NCBI GenBank assembly: GCA_017861365.1
Contig: JAGFXR010000004.1
Coordinates: 1-64,000 of the forward strand
From: Oscillospiraceae bacterium
GTDB taxonomy: Bacteria > Bacillota > Clostridia > Oscillospirales > Oscillospiraceae
Direction of reading: 5' to 3'
DNA: 64,000 bases
Positions 32,181 to 40,663 of this stretch are shown one piece after another. Under the pieces are notes generated by a model. It ran no database searches and was not told the origin of the DNA. It worked only from the letters and a program-made list of their open reading frames with translations. The translations under genes and the position numbers were made by a program. Position 1 is the stretch's first letter; each line of letters begins with the position of its first letter.

Positions 32181-33293
32181 TCATCTTCTTTTGAGAATAT
32201 TCATAATTTCGTTGAAGCCCTCGTCTTCCTCGAACTTTTTCTCCGCCTGCTCCGGCTCTGGATCCCGCTGCTGAACCCCTCCCGACGGCTTTTTCCCATC
32301 GGCACTGCGGCTGTACGGCTTTTCAAGCTTTTCAGCGGGGGTGTCAAACCCGGTGGCGATCACAGTAACCTTGATCTCATCCTCCATGGTCTCATCAAAC
32401 GCCGCCCCGAAGATGAAAATCGCATCGGGAGAGGCCGCCTGCTGCACCATGCCGGCCGCAAGTTCCGTCTCCTCCAGGCCGATATCCATGGAGCCAGTGA
32501 TGTTCACCAGGACTCCCTTGGCACCGTTGATGGAGGTCTCCAGCATGGGGCTGGAAATGGCCATTTTTGCCGCCTCCTCAGCCTTGTTCTTTCCGGCAGC
32601 TCGTCCCACACCCATGTGCGCCATTCCGGCGTCCTTCATGACCATCTTGACGTCGGCAAAGTCCAGGTTAATAAACCCAGCGTTTTTAATCAGATCGGAG
32701 ATGGACTGCACCGCCTGGCGGAGCACGTCATCCGCGATGGCAAAGGCGTTTGCCAATGTAATTTTCTGGTCTGTGGCGTATTTCAGACGGTCATTCGGAA
32801 TAATGACCAGAGAGTCCACCTTGCTTTTAAGCTCTCCAATACCCGCCTCGGCCTGCACCATACGGCGCGGTCCTTCAAAGGAGAAGGGCTTTGTGACAAC
32901 GCCGACAGTCAGGATTCCCATTTCCTTTGCGATGTCGGCCACAATCGGTGCGGCACCGGTACCGGTACCTCCGCCCATACCAGCGGTAATGAATACCATA
33001 TCGGTATCCTCCAGCAGTTTGGAAATCTGGGCCCGGTTCTCCTCCGCCGATTTTTTTCCCACATCCGGATCAGAACCCGCACCCTTGCCTCCGGTGAGCT
33101 TTTCACCGATCTGAAGCTTATAGGTTGCGGAAGATTTCATCAAAATCTGTTTGTCCGTGTTAACCGCAATAAAGTCCACACCGCGCATACCGTTTTCTAC
33201 CATCCGGTTAACCACGTTGTTACCGCCGCCGCCAACACCAATGACTTTAATAACGTCATCGTTATTAGAGACAGTTGCCAAATCAAAAGGCAT
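32181..33293 (-). CDS. ftsZ: Cell division protein FtsZ
   Basis: The 370-residue tubulin-like GTPase forms the Z-ring. The tubulin signature [12 protein letters not shown] is near residue 105, the nucleotide-binding start [13 protein letters not shown] near 20, and [22 protein letters not shown] near 200 is the typical T7-loop region. The C-terminal end ([13 protein letters not shown]) is a short conserved peptide that binds partners such as FtsA, SepF or ZapA. It is the last gene of the division cluster; ftsA is not beside it. A promoter of its own lies in the 160-base gap upstream. Confidence 0.98.
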   Translation of the reverse strand: MPFDLATVSNNDDVIKVIGVGGGGNNVVNRMVENGMRGVDFIAVNTDKQILMKSSATYKLQIGEKLTGGKGAGSDPDVGKKSAEENRAQISKLLEDTDMVFITAGMGGGTGTGAAPIVADIAKEMGILTVGVVTKPFSFEGPRRMVQAEAGIGELKSKVDSLVIIPNDRLKYATDQKITLANAFAIADDVLRQAVQSISDLIKNAGFINLDFADVKMVMKDAGMAHMGVGRAAGKNKAEEAAKMAISSPMLETSINGAKGVLVNITGSMDIGLEETELAAGMVQQAASPDAIFIFGAAFDETMEDEIKVTVIATGFDTPAEKLEKPYSRSADGKKPSGGVQQRDPEPEQAEKKFEEDEGFNEIMNILKRR

Positions 33294-33389
33294 ACGATTT
33301 CCTCCTATAGTAAAGCGAATCAGCGGTTTGATTATTCCGCCCGACTTTATAGCATTTTAATCCTTGGTTCATCGAAGTATTCGAATAGT

Positions 33390-33418
33390 ATTTTATACTT
33401 TTATCCGTTTCAGGTCAA
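33390..33418 (-). promoter_or_regulatory. Sigma-A promoter of ftsZ
   Basis: TTGACC and TAAAAT separated by 17 bases, about 100 bases before ftsZ. It lets ftsZ be transcribed apart from the long upstream cluster. Confidence 0.7.
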
Positions 33419-33453
33419 GGGAAATCAGAAAAATGTGAAGGAAATTTCCACAT

Positions 33454-34224
33454 TTACTGCGGGATATAGTGAATTTCTCCTTCAATTGTCATATCAACGG
33501 TGTAATAGACCCCCTCGACGATTTTCTCATTGTCTGAGGATGTCTTCAGCCGCTGTATCATATAAGAAAAATCAGAGTCCTGCGGCATCTTTACCTGAAA
33601 ATACGATGTGTATCCCATCTCCACCAGATAATCAGAGGAGAGATCAATTCCCGTCACATCAGAGAGCATGTCCTGCTCCTCCAGAGCGGCCAGCAGACTT
33701 TTGAGTACAGTGAGCTTGGAGCGCTCTCCCTCCGCCACCACCAGAGATTTTCCGGCTGCGGGCGCCAGCGCGGTCAGCCCCTGAATGGAAAAATACGCCT
33801 GTGCCCCACTCTCATCCACCTGCTCCAGCAGCTTGCAGTTGTGATCCAGCAGCCACCATCCCGTATCCCCCTGAATGGCGGCGGCAGGACTACACTCTGT
33901 CACGTTGATTTGCAGCTTATCGGGAAACTTCCGGACAAGTTCCATAGTATCCACATAGGGAAGCGTATTATAGACCTTTTGCTCCGCGGTCTGCTTATTC
34001 AGGAACAGCAAGTTATCGTTCAGAGACAGCCCGGCTGCCTGAATCAGCTCGTCGGCGCTGTATCGCTGCAGACCGTTGACCTCAATGTTGCTGATGCGAA
34101 AAAATATGGCGCTTCCCACAATGATAAAGAGCGGAACCAAAAGAATGAGAACCGCTTTATACAGCAGTCTGAAGCGGCCTCTGTTTCGCCGCCGCTTTTT
34201 TTTGTATCTCACCGTCTTTGCCAC
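33454..34224 (-). CDS. FtsQ/DivIB family cell division protein
   Basis: A 256-residue bitopic protein of the division complex. It has a basic cytosolic head (YKKKRRRNRGRF), one transmembrane helix (AVLILLVPLFIIVGSAIFF), then a POTRA domain (ISNIEVNGLQRYSADELIQA, then FPDKLQINVTE) and a FtsQ/DivIB beta domain. GTG 34224 with GAGG six bases upstream is preferred to the ATG 12 bases earlier. It works with FtsL and DivIC-like proteins at the septum. Position between murA and ftsZ is standard in Firmicutes. Confidence 0.92.
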   Translation of the reverse strand: MAKTVRYKKKRRRNRGRFRLLYKAVLILLVPLFIIVGSAIFFRISNIEVNGLQRYSADELIQAAGLSLNDNLLFLNKQTAEQKVYNTLPYVDTMELVRKFPDKLQINVTECSPAAAIQGDTGWWLLDHNCKLLEQVDESGAQAYFSIQGLTALAPAAGKSLVVAEGERSKLTVLKSLLAALEEQDMLSDVTGIDLSSDYLVEMGYTSYFQVKMPQDSDFSYMIQRLKTSSDNEKIVEGVYYTVDMTIEGEIHYIPQ

Positions 34225-34292
34225 CGTGCACCTCATTTTCCGCTCTTTTTCAATTCCCGCAGCCTTTTTGCGTCATTGAAGCCGCTCCGTGT

Positions 34293-35549
34293 TTATTCAG
34301 CCCGCCTGATCTGTCCCCCCAGTGCGCCCAGATCACCTTCAATATCCTGATGTCCCCGGTCAATATGATGCAGTCCAGTCACTGTACTCTCTCCTTCTGC
34401 CGCCAGAGCCGCCACCACCAGCGCCGTTCCGCCCCGCAAATCAGGTGAGACCACCGCCGCGCCGTGGAGCTTGGGGATGCCATAGATCAGCGCAACTCTG
34501 CCCTCCACGCTGATGTCGGCCCCCATGCGGCGCAGCTCATCTACATGCCCGTAACGCCGCTCAAAGATATTTTCAACAAACATAGTCGCGCCCTGGCTGA
34601 CACAGAGGGCGGCCATCACGGGTGCCTGAGCATCCGTCGGAAAACCGGGATAGGGCGCGGTGCGAATAGGGCGTACGCTTCGCAGAGGGCCTTCCCGCAC
34701 GAGCGTAATGAAGTCGTTTCCGCTTCTGACAGCGCAGCCTGCCTCGCTCAAAACCGAGGTCACGGTGGACAGATGCCGGTAATCAATTCCGCTGACCGTC
34801 ACGCGGCCGCCTGCCGCGGCTCCAGCCGATAAGTAAGTCGCCGCTACGATGCGGTCCGCCATAACGCGGTATGTGGTGTCATGGAGGGGGCGGCACCCGG
34901 TAATGGTAATAACAGAGCTGCCAGCACCCTGCACATCGGCTCCCATGGAACAAAGCAGCCGCTGCAAATCGACAATTTCAGGCTCCCTGGCCGCGTTGGT
35001 AATGATGGTAAGCCCCTGCGCGCCGCAGGCCGCCAGCATGATATTTTCCGTTACCCCAACGCTTGGTATCGCCAGGCTCAGCTCACAGCCCTTCAGTCCC
35101 GCGCCTGCCGAACAATTCAGCCCCTCGCTGGTTTCCCTGATTTCACCCCCCATTTTTCGGATGGATGCCAGATGGAGATCAATGGGCCGCGGCCCTAACT
35201 CACATCCTCCTGGCATACACATAACTGCCTCGCCCAGCCTCGCCAGAATTGCACCCAGAAAGATAACCGATGACCGCATTTCCCGCATCAGTTCGTCAGG
35301 CACATCGTGCCTCACCAGCTGCGTGGCGTCTATCGTTACGGTATCTCCCGTCTGCTCCGCCCTACAGCCCAGATGCCGTAAAATTTCCAGAGAGGCTGTG
35401 ACATCCCTGATGCGCGGACAGTTTTGAATGACGCTGACACCGGGATTGAGCACCGTTGCCGCCAAAATGGGAAGTACGCTGTTTTTCGCTCCCTGGATTT
35501 TCACCTCACCTTCCAAAGGCTCTCCGCCTGTTACAAGAAGCTTGCTCAT
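34293..35549 (-). CDS. murA: UDP-N-acetylglucosamine 1-carboxyvinyltransferase
   Basis: MurA transfers enolpyruvate from PEP to UDP-GlcNAc, the first committed step of peptidoglycan synthesis; it is the fosfomycin target. The 418-residue product has the substrate lysine-asparagine pair at GAKNSVLPILAA, the catalytic cysteine in MPGGCELGPRPIDLHL, and the closing GYPGFPTD-like segment PYPGFPTDAQAP. AGGA seven bases before ATG 35549 sets the start. Its location inside the division cluster, between murG and the FtsQ gene, is common in Clostridia. Whether a second MurA copy exists elsewhere cannot be seen. Confidence 0.95.
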   Translation of the reverse strand: MSKLLVTGGEPLEGEVKIQGAKNSVLPILAATVLNPGVSVIQNCPRIRDVTASLEILRHLGCRAEQTGDTVTIDATQLVRHDVPDELMREMRSSVIFLGAILARLGEAVMCMPGGCELGPRPIDLHLASIRKMGGEIRETSEGLNCSAGAGLKGCELSLAIPSVGVTENIMLAACGAQGLTIITNAAREPEIVDLQRLLCSMGADVQGAGSSVITITGCRPLHDTTYRVMADRIVAATYLSAGAAAGGRVTVSGIDYRHLSTVTSVLSEAGCAVRSGNDFITLVREGPLRSVRPIRTAPYPGFPTDAQAPVMAALCVSQGATMFVENIFERRYGHVDELRRMGADISVEGRVALIYGIPKLHGAAVVSPDLRGGTALVVAALAAEGESTVTGLHHIDRGHQDIEGDLGALGGQIRRAE

Positions 35550-35608
35550 GCCCTGTTCCTCCCACAATCGGATTTCAAAGCATCCTATGCCTGAGGGACG
35601 AAATGGGT

Positions 35609-36727
35609 TCAGATCAGGGCGCTCAGTGTTTGATAAATAACCTCCGCCGCATCGGCGGGCGCCGCGCTGAGAGTTGCTTTCGACATAGCTTTGCGTGTTT
35701 CGTGATTTCCCAACAGCTCCTTCGCCAGCCGCCAGAGCCGATCAGTTGAACAGTCGCGCTCCGGCAGCAAAATCGCTCCCCCCAGATCCGCCAGCACCTT
35801 TGCGTTCTTTGTCTGATGATTGGCGGTAACATTGGGGGATGGAACCAATACGGAGGGCTTGCCCAGCGCCATCAGTTCCGAGAGAGTGGAGGCTCCGGCC
35901 CGGCAGAACACAACGTCCGCCGCCGCCATTACCGTTGGCATGTCGTATATATACCGGCAGAGTTCTACGCCGGAATATCCGCTTAATTCAATACCCTGGG
36001 CCGCCAGCGCTGTTTTCATGCTGTCGTAACTTCGGGCCGCGCCGTGGATATGGCGAAAGGGCGCTCCCTGCCTGCATGCTTTTGCCATAAAATCAGTCAT
36101 ATAGCCGTTCATGACATCAGCTCCCAGAGAGCCCCAGTAAGACAGCAGAAGCGGACGCTCGTCCGTGATTCCCAGAGCCGCCCTGGCCTCCTGCCTAGTA
36201 TACCGGAAAAACTCCGGGCGAACAGGCGTGCCGGTGACCACCACCCGTTCCGGGTGGGCATAGCCTGTCTGTTCCGTTTCGAAGCCGGTCATCACCACGT
36301 TTGCAACCTTTGAGAGCACTCTGGTGGTCAGACCCGGAATCGCGTTGGACTCGTGAATGGCTGTGGGAACGCCGCGCCGCGCCGCCTCCCGCACGATGGG
36401 AAAGGAGGCGTATCCGCCAGTTCCTACCACCAAATCGGGGCGAAATTCCTCCAGAATCGCCCTCGCCTCTTTTTGGGACTGGCGGAGATTCCTGAGGGTA
36501 TGCAGATTGTAGGCGATGGATTGTCTGGATAAAGAGCGTCTGAAATTGGTAATGTGAACGATTTCAATGGCATACCCCTCTTTGGGCACCAACTGGTTCT
36601 CCATGCCCCCGTGCGCTCCCACAAAGAGGATATTGGTATCCTTCCGCCGCGCTTGAAACAGCTTTGCAATAGCAACAGCGGGATTGATATGTCCCGCGGT
36701 ACCCCCGCAGGTCAGCAAAAGATTCAT
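35609..36727 (-). CDS. murG: UDP-GlcNAc--undecaprenyl-pyrophosphoryl-MurNAc-pentapeptide transferase
   Basis: MurG adds GlcNAc to lipid I to form lipid II on the inner membrane face. The 372-residue protein begins MNLLLTCGGTAGHINPA, the glycine-rich loop of MurG, and has GTGGYASFPIVREAARRG and the UDP-binding segment FCRAGASTLSELMALGKPSVLVPSP. GGAG seven bases before ATG 36727 fixes the start; the reading frame runs much further upstream only by chance overlap with ftsW. It follows ftsW by about 60 bases. Confidence 0.95.
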   Translation of the reverse strand: MNLLLTCGGTAGHINPAVAIAKLFQARRKDTNILFVGAHGGMENQLVPKEGYAIEIVHITNFRRSLSRQSIAYNLHTLRNLRQSQKEARAILEEFRPDLVVGTGGYASFPIVREAARRGVPTAIHESNAIPGLTTRVLSKVANVVMTGFETEQTGYAHPERVVVTGTPVRPEFFRYTRQEARAALGITDERPLLLSYWGSLGADVMNGYMTDFMAKACRQGAPFRHIHGAARSYDSMKTALAAQGIELSGYSGVELCRYIYDMPTVMAAADVVFCRAGASTLSELMALGKPSVLVPSPNVTANHQTKNAKVLADLGGAILLPERDCSTDRLWRLAKELLGNHETRKAMSKATLSAAPADAAEVIYQTLSALI

Positions 36728-36789
36728 GGGGACTCTCCTTTTCAGGGTATTCCGGATTGTTCTGATTCCTCCCATTTCCGGGAACCCGC

Positions 36790-38001
36790 CTATCCGGCGC
36801 GGTACGCCGGGGCCTGTCTGGATACCCCCAGAACAATTCCTACCTCCGCCAGCTGTATCATCAGCGCCGTACCCCCATAGCTGAAAAATGGCAATGAAAT
36901 TCCGGTGGTCGGCAGAGAGTTTGTCACTACGCAGATATTTAAAATCACCTGGGCCGCCAGCAGCGTCACGATGCCCACCACGATTAACGCGCCGAAGCGA
37001 TCTCTGGCATGGATGGCAATCCAGTAGCCCCGCATAATCAGCAGTGCGAAGAGCGCCACGACAATTGCCGCGCCGATAAAACCCATTTCCTCGCACCAGA
37101 TGGAAAAAATAAAGTCATTGTGCTCCTCAGGAAGATAAAGAAACTTCTGCCGGCTGTTGCCCAGTCCCAGGCCGGCCAGTCCTCCCGAGCCGATGGCCAG
37201 CAGCGACTGGATGATCTGAAATCCGTCATTGAGCGGGTCCGCCCATGGGTTAAGCCACGTGGCAACCCGTCCGTGCTGGTAGCTGGTATTCAAAATAATC
37301 AGTCCCAACACGCCAGCCGCGAGCCCGCCTCCCACAAAAAACCAGTAAAGCCGGATACCGCCCACAAACAGGAGCATTGCGCCCACCAGCAGAATCAAAA
37401 TCATGCCGGACATATGAGGCTCCAGATAAAGAAGAAAGAGAATGACCAGCAAAACACCGCCGTAAGGCAGCAGCTCAATGAAACCGATTTTGTCCAGAAA
37501 CAGGAGAAACCTCCCCATGGCGGTGCGCTTGCTCCATTTTGCTTTTTTTTCAGTGTCCCGCTTGGATAGTCGGGCTGAAAAGAAGAGAATCACCCCGAGC
37601 TTTGCAATCTCGGACGGCTGCAGATTGAAGGGACCGATATAAATCCAGCGCTGCGCGCCCACCGACTCTTTTCCGAAACCGAAGGGAATGACCAAAATTA
37701 AAAGAATCACGGAAACCGCCAGAACTCCCACCGAGATGATCCGATAGGTCTGATAATTGATATGGGAGATGAGGATCATGGCAATCAGCCCCAGCCCCGC
37801 ATTGATTCCCTGCTTAATAAAATAGGAGTATGAGGAAGTGCTCCCCGATTCATAATAGGCGGAGGCATACGACGCGGAAAACACCGCCACCAGCCCAATT
37901 CCGGTCAGCAGCAGCGCCAGCATTAAAAAGGGTACATCCAGTGGCCCCCGCGCCAGCTGCTCCTCCACGGTGAGATCCCGTTTTGCTTTTCGGGCAAACA
38001 C
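36790..38001 (-). CDS. ftsW: FtsW-type SEDS peptidoglycan glycosyltransferase
   Basis: A 403-residue integral membrane polymerase with about ten helices. Conserved SEDS landmarks include GAQRWIYIGPFNLQPSEIAK, then LGLGNSRQKFLYLPEEHNDF and NSLPTTGISLPFFSYGG. FtsW polymerises lipid II at the septum with a partner class B PBP, here probably the PASTA protein of the same cluster. GTG is the start codon, nine or so bases after GAGGGGGG. An alternative name is SpoVE for the sporulation paralogue, but the cluster position favours the vegetative enzyme. Confidence 0.93.
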   Translation of the reverse strand: MFARKAKRDLTVEEQLARGPLDVPFLMLALLLTGIGLVAVFSASYASAYYESGSTSSYSYFIKQGINAGLGLIAMILISHINYQTYRIISVGVLAVSVILLILVIPFGFGKESVGAQRWIYIGPFNLQPSEIAKLGVILFFSARLSKRDTEKKAKWSKRTAMGRFLLFLDKIGFIELLPYGGVLLVILFLLYLEPHMSGMILILLVGAMLLFVGGIRLYWFFVGGGLAAGVLGLIILNTSYQHGRVATWLNPWADPLNDGFQIIQSLLAIGSGGLAGLGLGNSRQKFLYLPEEHNDFIFSIWCEEMGFIGAAIVVALFALLIMRGYWIAIHARDRFGALIVVGIVTLLAAQVILNICVVTNSLPTTGISLPFFSYGGTALMIQLAEVGIVLGVSRQAPAYRAG

Positions 38002-38033
38002 AATAATTCCCCCCTCTCAGTCTTTTCGGTTCC

Positions 38034-39038
38034 CTATACCGATAACCGGTTGGCAATTCCCAGCCAGGCGGCCACACATCCGATCACGGTAATGGCTGTA
38101 AACACCGCGCATATCTTTCTCTCGTTCCAGCCGCCCATTTCCAGATGGTGGTGCAGGGGCGCCATGCGGAAAATGCGCCTGCCGTGGGTGACTTTGAAGT
38201 ATATAACCTGCAAAATATCCGATAAGGTCTCCAAAATGTATATAATTCCGACAAAAAGCAGTATTAGAGGGACATTCAGTGCAAAAGCCAGCCCACAGAC
38301 GGCGCCGCCCAGAAAAAGCGAGCCGGTATCTCCCATAAACACCTTTGCAGGATTGGCGTTGAACATTAAAAACCCCACCAGACCGCCGAACAGCGCCGCG
38401 CTGAACACGCCGACGCTCATTTGTCCAATTACATAGGCGGCAGCCGCATAAAAGAGCGCCACCGGAGCCGTGACACCAGCCGCCAAACCATCTACCCCGT
38501 CGGTGATATTTACGGCATTCACCGTACCCACCATCACAAGCGCCGAAAACGCCATATAAACCGGCCAGTTCAGGATCAGCTCCACATTCAGGAACGGAAT
38601 ATACAGATTCGGCGAAAGCTGACCGGTGTACCGCAGCAGCACGGTGAAGGCAATCGACACCGAGAGCTGAAGCAGAAATTTCCAGCCCGCTGTGAGCCCG
38701 GTGTTTTCCTTCTTTTTCAGCTTTGCAACATCATCCACCATTCCAATGAGTCCAAACACTAAGGCAAATCCAAATACAACAAAGCCGTCCTGGAAGTTTC
38801 CGGTCTCCCGGCAGATCGCCGCGCAGGTGACGATGGTGGCAAGAATGCTCACGATAAAAATCAGGCCTCCCATGGTAGGGGTGCCCTGCTTGGACATATG
38901 CCAGGTCGGCCCGTCGGTCTTGATGGACTGGCCCGCCTTCATTTTCTGCAAAAAGGGAATCAACAGCTTACCGGTCAGCACCGCCACCGCAAAGGACAAA
39001 ATTGCCGCCATACACAGCGCAATTAATTTGGAATCCAT
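38034..39038 (-). CDS. mraY: Phospho-N-acetylmuramoyl-pentapeptide-transferase
   Basis: MraY attaches phospho-MurNAc-pentapeptide to undecaprenyl phosphate, forming lipid I. The 334-residue polytopic protein has the motifs GTPTMGGLIF (near 47), NAVNITDGVDGLAAGV (near 165), the DTGS motif FMGDTGSLFLGG (near 225) and the C-terminal MAPLHHHLEMGGWNERKI. GGAGG ten bases before ATG 39038 decides the start. murE lies upstream with no murF between them, and ftsW follows with no murD between. Confidence 0.96.
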   Translation of the reverse strand: MDSKLIALCMAAILSFAVAVLTGKLLIPFLQKMKAGQSIKTDGPTWHMSKQGTPTMGGLIFIVSILATIVTCAAICRETGNFQDGFVVFGFALVFGLIGMVDDVAKLKKKENTGLTAGWKFLLQLSVSIAFTVLLRYTGQLSPNLYIPFLNVELILNWPVYMAFSALVMVGTVNAVNITDGVDGLAAGVTAPVALFYAAAAYVIGQMSVGVFSAALFGGLVGFLMFNANPAKVFMGDTGSLFLGGAVCGLAFALNVPLILLFVGIIYILETLSDILQVIYFKVTHGRRIFRMAPLHHHLEMGGWNERKICAVFTAITVIGCVAAWLGIANRLSV

Positions 39039-39123
39039 TCTTTTAAACCTCCGATTTTCTCTGTGCAAGGACTGTCAGGCTCGTTGGAGCGGCCAGATAC
39101 CGTACCTGTGATCCGCCGACGGT

Positions 39124-40578
39124 TCAATTCGCCATGCTGGCAAAGTACGCGGCAACTTCCTCCCGTTCATCCAGGTGAAAAAACGCGCCGTTGATTTCCT
39201 GGTAGGTCTCATGTCCCTTTCCCGCCAGCACCACCACGTCTCCCGGCTGTGCCTGTGCCAGCGCGCAGCGGATAGCCGCCCTGCGGTCGGGCTCCACCAC
39301 ACAATCGGCGTCCGCGGTTTCCATTCCCCGGAGCACATCCTCGATAATTGCGTCGGGAGGCTCGGTGCGGGGATTGTCGGAGGTCACCACAGCCACATCG
39401 GCCAAAAATCCGGCAATTTCCCCCATCAATGGACGTTTGGTTCGATCCCGGTCTCCGCCGCAGCCAAACACCACAATCACCCGTTTTTTTGCAAAGGCAC
39501 GCACTGTGGTCAGAATATTTTCCAGCGCGTCCGGCGAGTGAGCGTAATCAATTAAAACCGTATACTCAGCGGGAACAGGTACCACCTCAATGCGCCCCTT
39601 AACCCCCTTCGCGTTTGCCAGCTCCCGGGCCACCTCGGGCAGGGAAATCCCCAGTCCGACCGCGCAGGCAACAACGCACAGGGCGTTGTAAATCGTAAAT
39701 CCCCCTGGAATGGGCAGTCTGACACGGGCAATGGCATCTTTCATAACCGCCTCAAACTCCACCCGCTCCGGAAACAACCGGATATTCTTCGCCGTCAGAT
39801 CGGCCTCATCTCTCCGCTCGGAATAGGTGATCACGGGGCATTGGACGATTTCCCGGTAATAACGACCCGCCTCGTCATCCAGATTGAGCACCGCCAGTTT
39901 CGCCTGTGCAAAAAGCAAACTCTTGGCAAGACGATATTCCTCCATGGTGTTGTGGAAGTCCAAATGATCCCGGGTCAAGTTGGTGAACATACCGGCCTCG
40001 AAGGTCAGCCCATGCACCCGCTCGAGAACCAGCGCGTGGGACGACACCTCCATGACTACATGGGTACAGCCGCTGTCCGCCATTCGCCGCAGCAGTTCCT
40101 GCAGCTCATAGGATTCCGGTGTGGTGCGGTGAGCAGGAAAAATTTCTTCCCCAATCAGATTGTGGTTGGTGCCCACAAGCCCCACTTTCGCCCCCAGGGA
40201 CTGCTCCAGCACAGATTTCAGCAAATGGGTGGTGGTGGTCTTGCCGTTGGTGCCCGTCACGCCCAACAGTTTCATCCCGTCGCCAGGACGGCCGAACCAG
40301 TTTGCTGAGAGCTGAGCCAAGGCTCTGCGAGGATTATCTGACAGAATCCACGGACTTTCCGCCTCCAGAGGCTTTACTTTGCAGAGGACGGCGGCAGCTC
40401 CAAGCTCCAGCGCACGGGAAACAAAGTCCTGCCCATCGGATTTATAGCCCGGCAGGGCACAGAACAACTCGCCAGTCTTTAGTGTTCTTGTGTCATAGGA
40501 GATTCCTGTAATTTCAACGTCCGGCGAGGCGTGGCACTCTGCAATTTCCACCCCCGCAAGCAAATCCGAAAGGCGCAT
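39124..40578 (-). CDS. murE: UDP-MurNAc-tripeptide synthetase, meso-diaminopimelate type
   Basis: MurE ligates the third amino acid onto UDP-MurNAc-L-Ala-D-Glu in the cytosol. The 484-residue ligase has the ATP loop GVTGTNGKTTTTHLLKS (near 110), MFTNLTRDHLDFHNTME, the histidine-aspartate region IDYAHSPDALE, and the substrate-selecting DNPR motif in VVTSDNPRTEPP (near 405). DNPR predicts meso-diaminopimelate, not lysine, at position three. GAGGAGGG precedes ATG 40578. It lies between the PASTA PBP and mraY in the cluster. Confidence 0.96.
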   Translation of the reverse strand: MRLSDLLAGVEIAECHASPDVEITGISYDTRTLKTGELFCALPGYKSDGQDFVSRALELGAAAVLCKVKPLEAESPWILSDNPRRALAQLSANWFGRPGDGMKLLGVTGTNGKTTTTHLLKSVLEQSLGAKVGLVGTNHNLIGEEIFPAHRTTPESYELQELLRRMADSGCTHVVMEVSSHALVLERVHGLTFEAGMFTNLTRDHLDFHNTMEEYRLAKSLLFAQAKLAVLNLDDEAGRYYREIVQCPVITYSERRDEADLTAKNIRLFPERVEFEAVMKDAIARVRLPIPGGFTIYNALCVVACAVGLGISLPEVARELANAKGVKGRIEVVPVPAEYTVLIDYAHSPDALENILTTVRAFAKKRVIVVFGCGGDRDRTKRPLMGEIAGFLADVAVVTSDNPRTEPPDAIIEDVLRGMETADADCVVEPDRRAAIRCALAQAQPGDVVVLAGKGHETYQEINGAFFHLDEREEVAAYFASMAN

Positions 40579-40663
40579 TTGGAACCCTCCTCATAACATC
40601 AATCAAAGCATAGCAACGCGGCAGCCCGCTCCAAGGCGGTTCATCTCTTCCGGCAGATAGCAC

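Noticed and set aside
35609-37096. Longer reading of murG (495 codons)
   Set aside because: The first 123 codons overlap the end of ftsW in another frame and carry no MurG homology; the glycine-rich start and ribosome site are at 36727.
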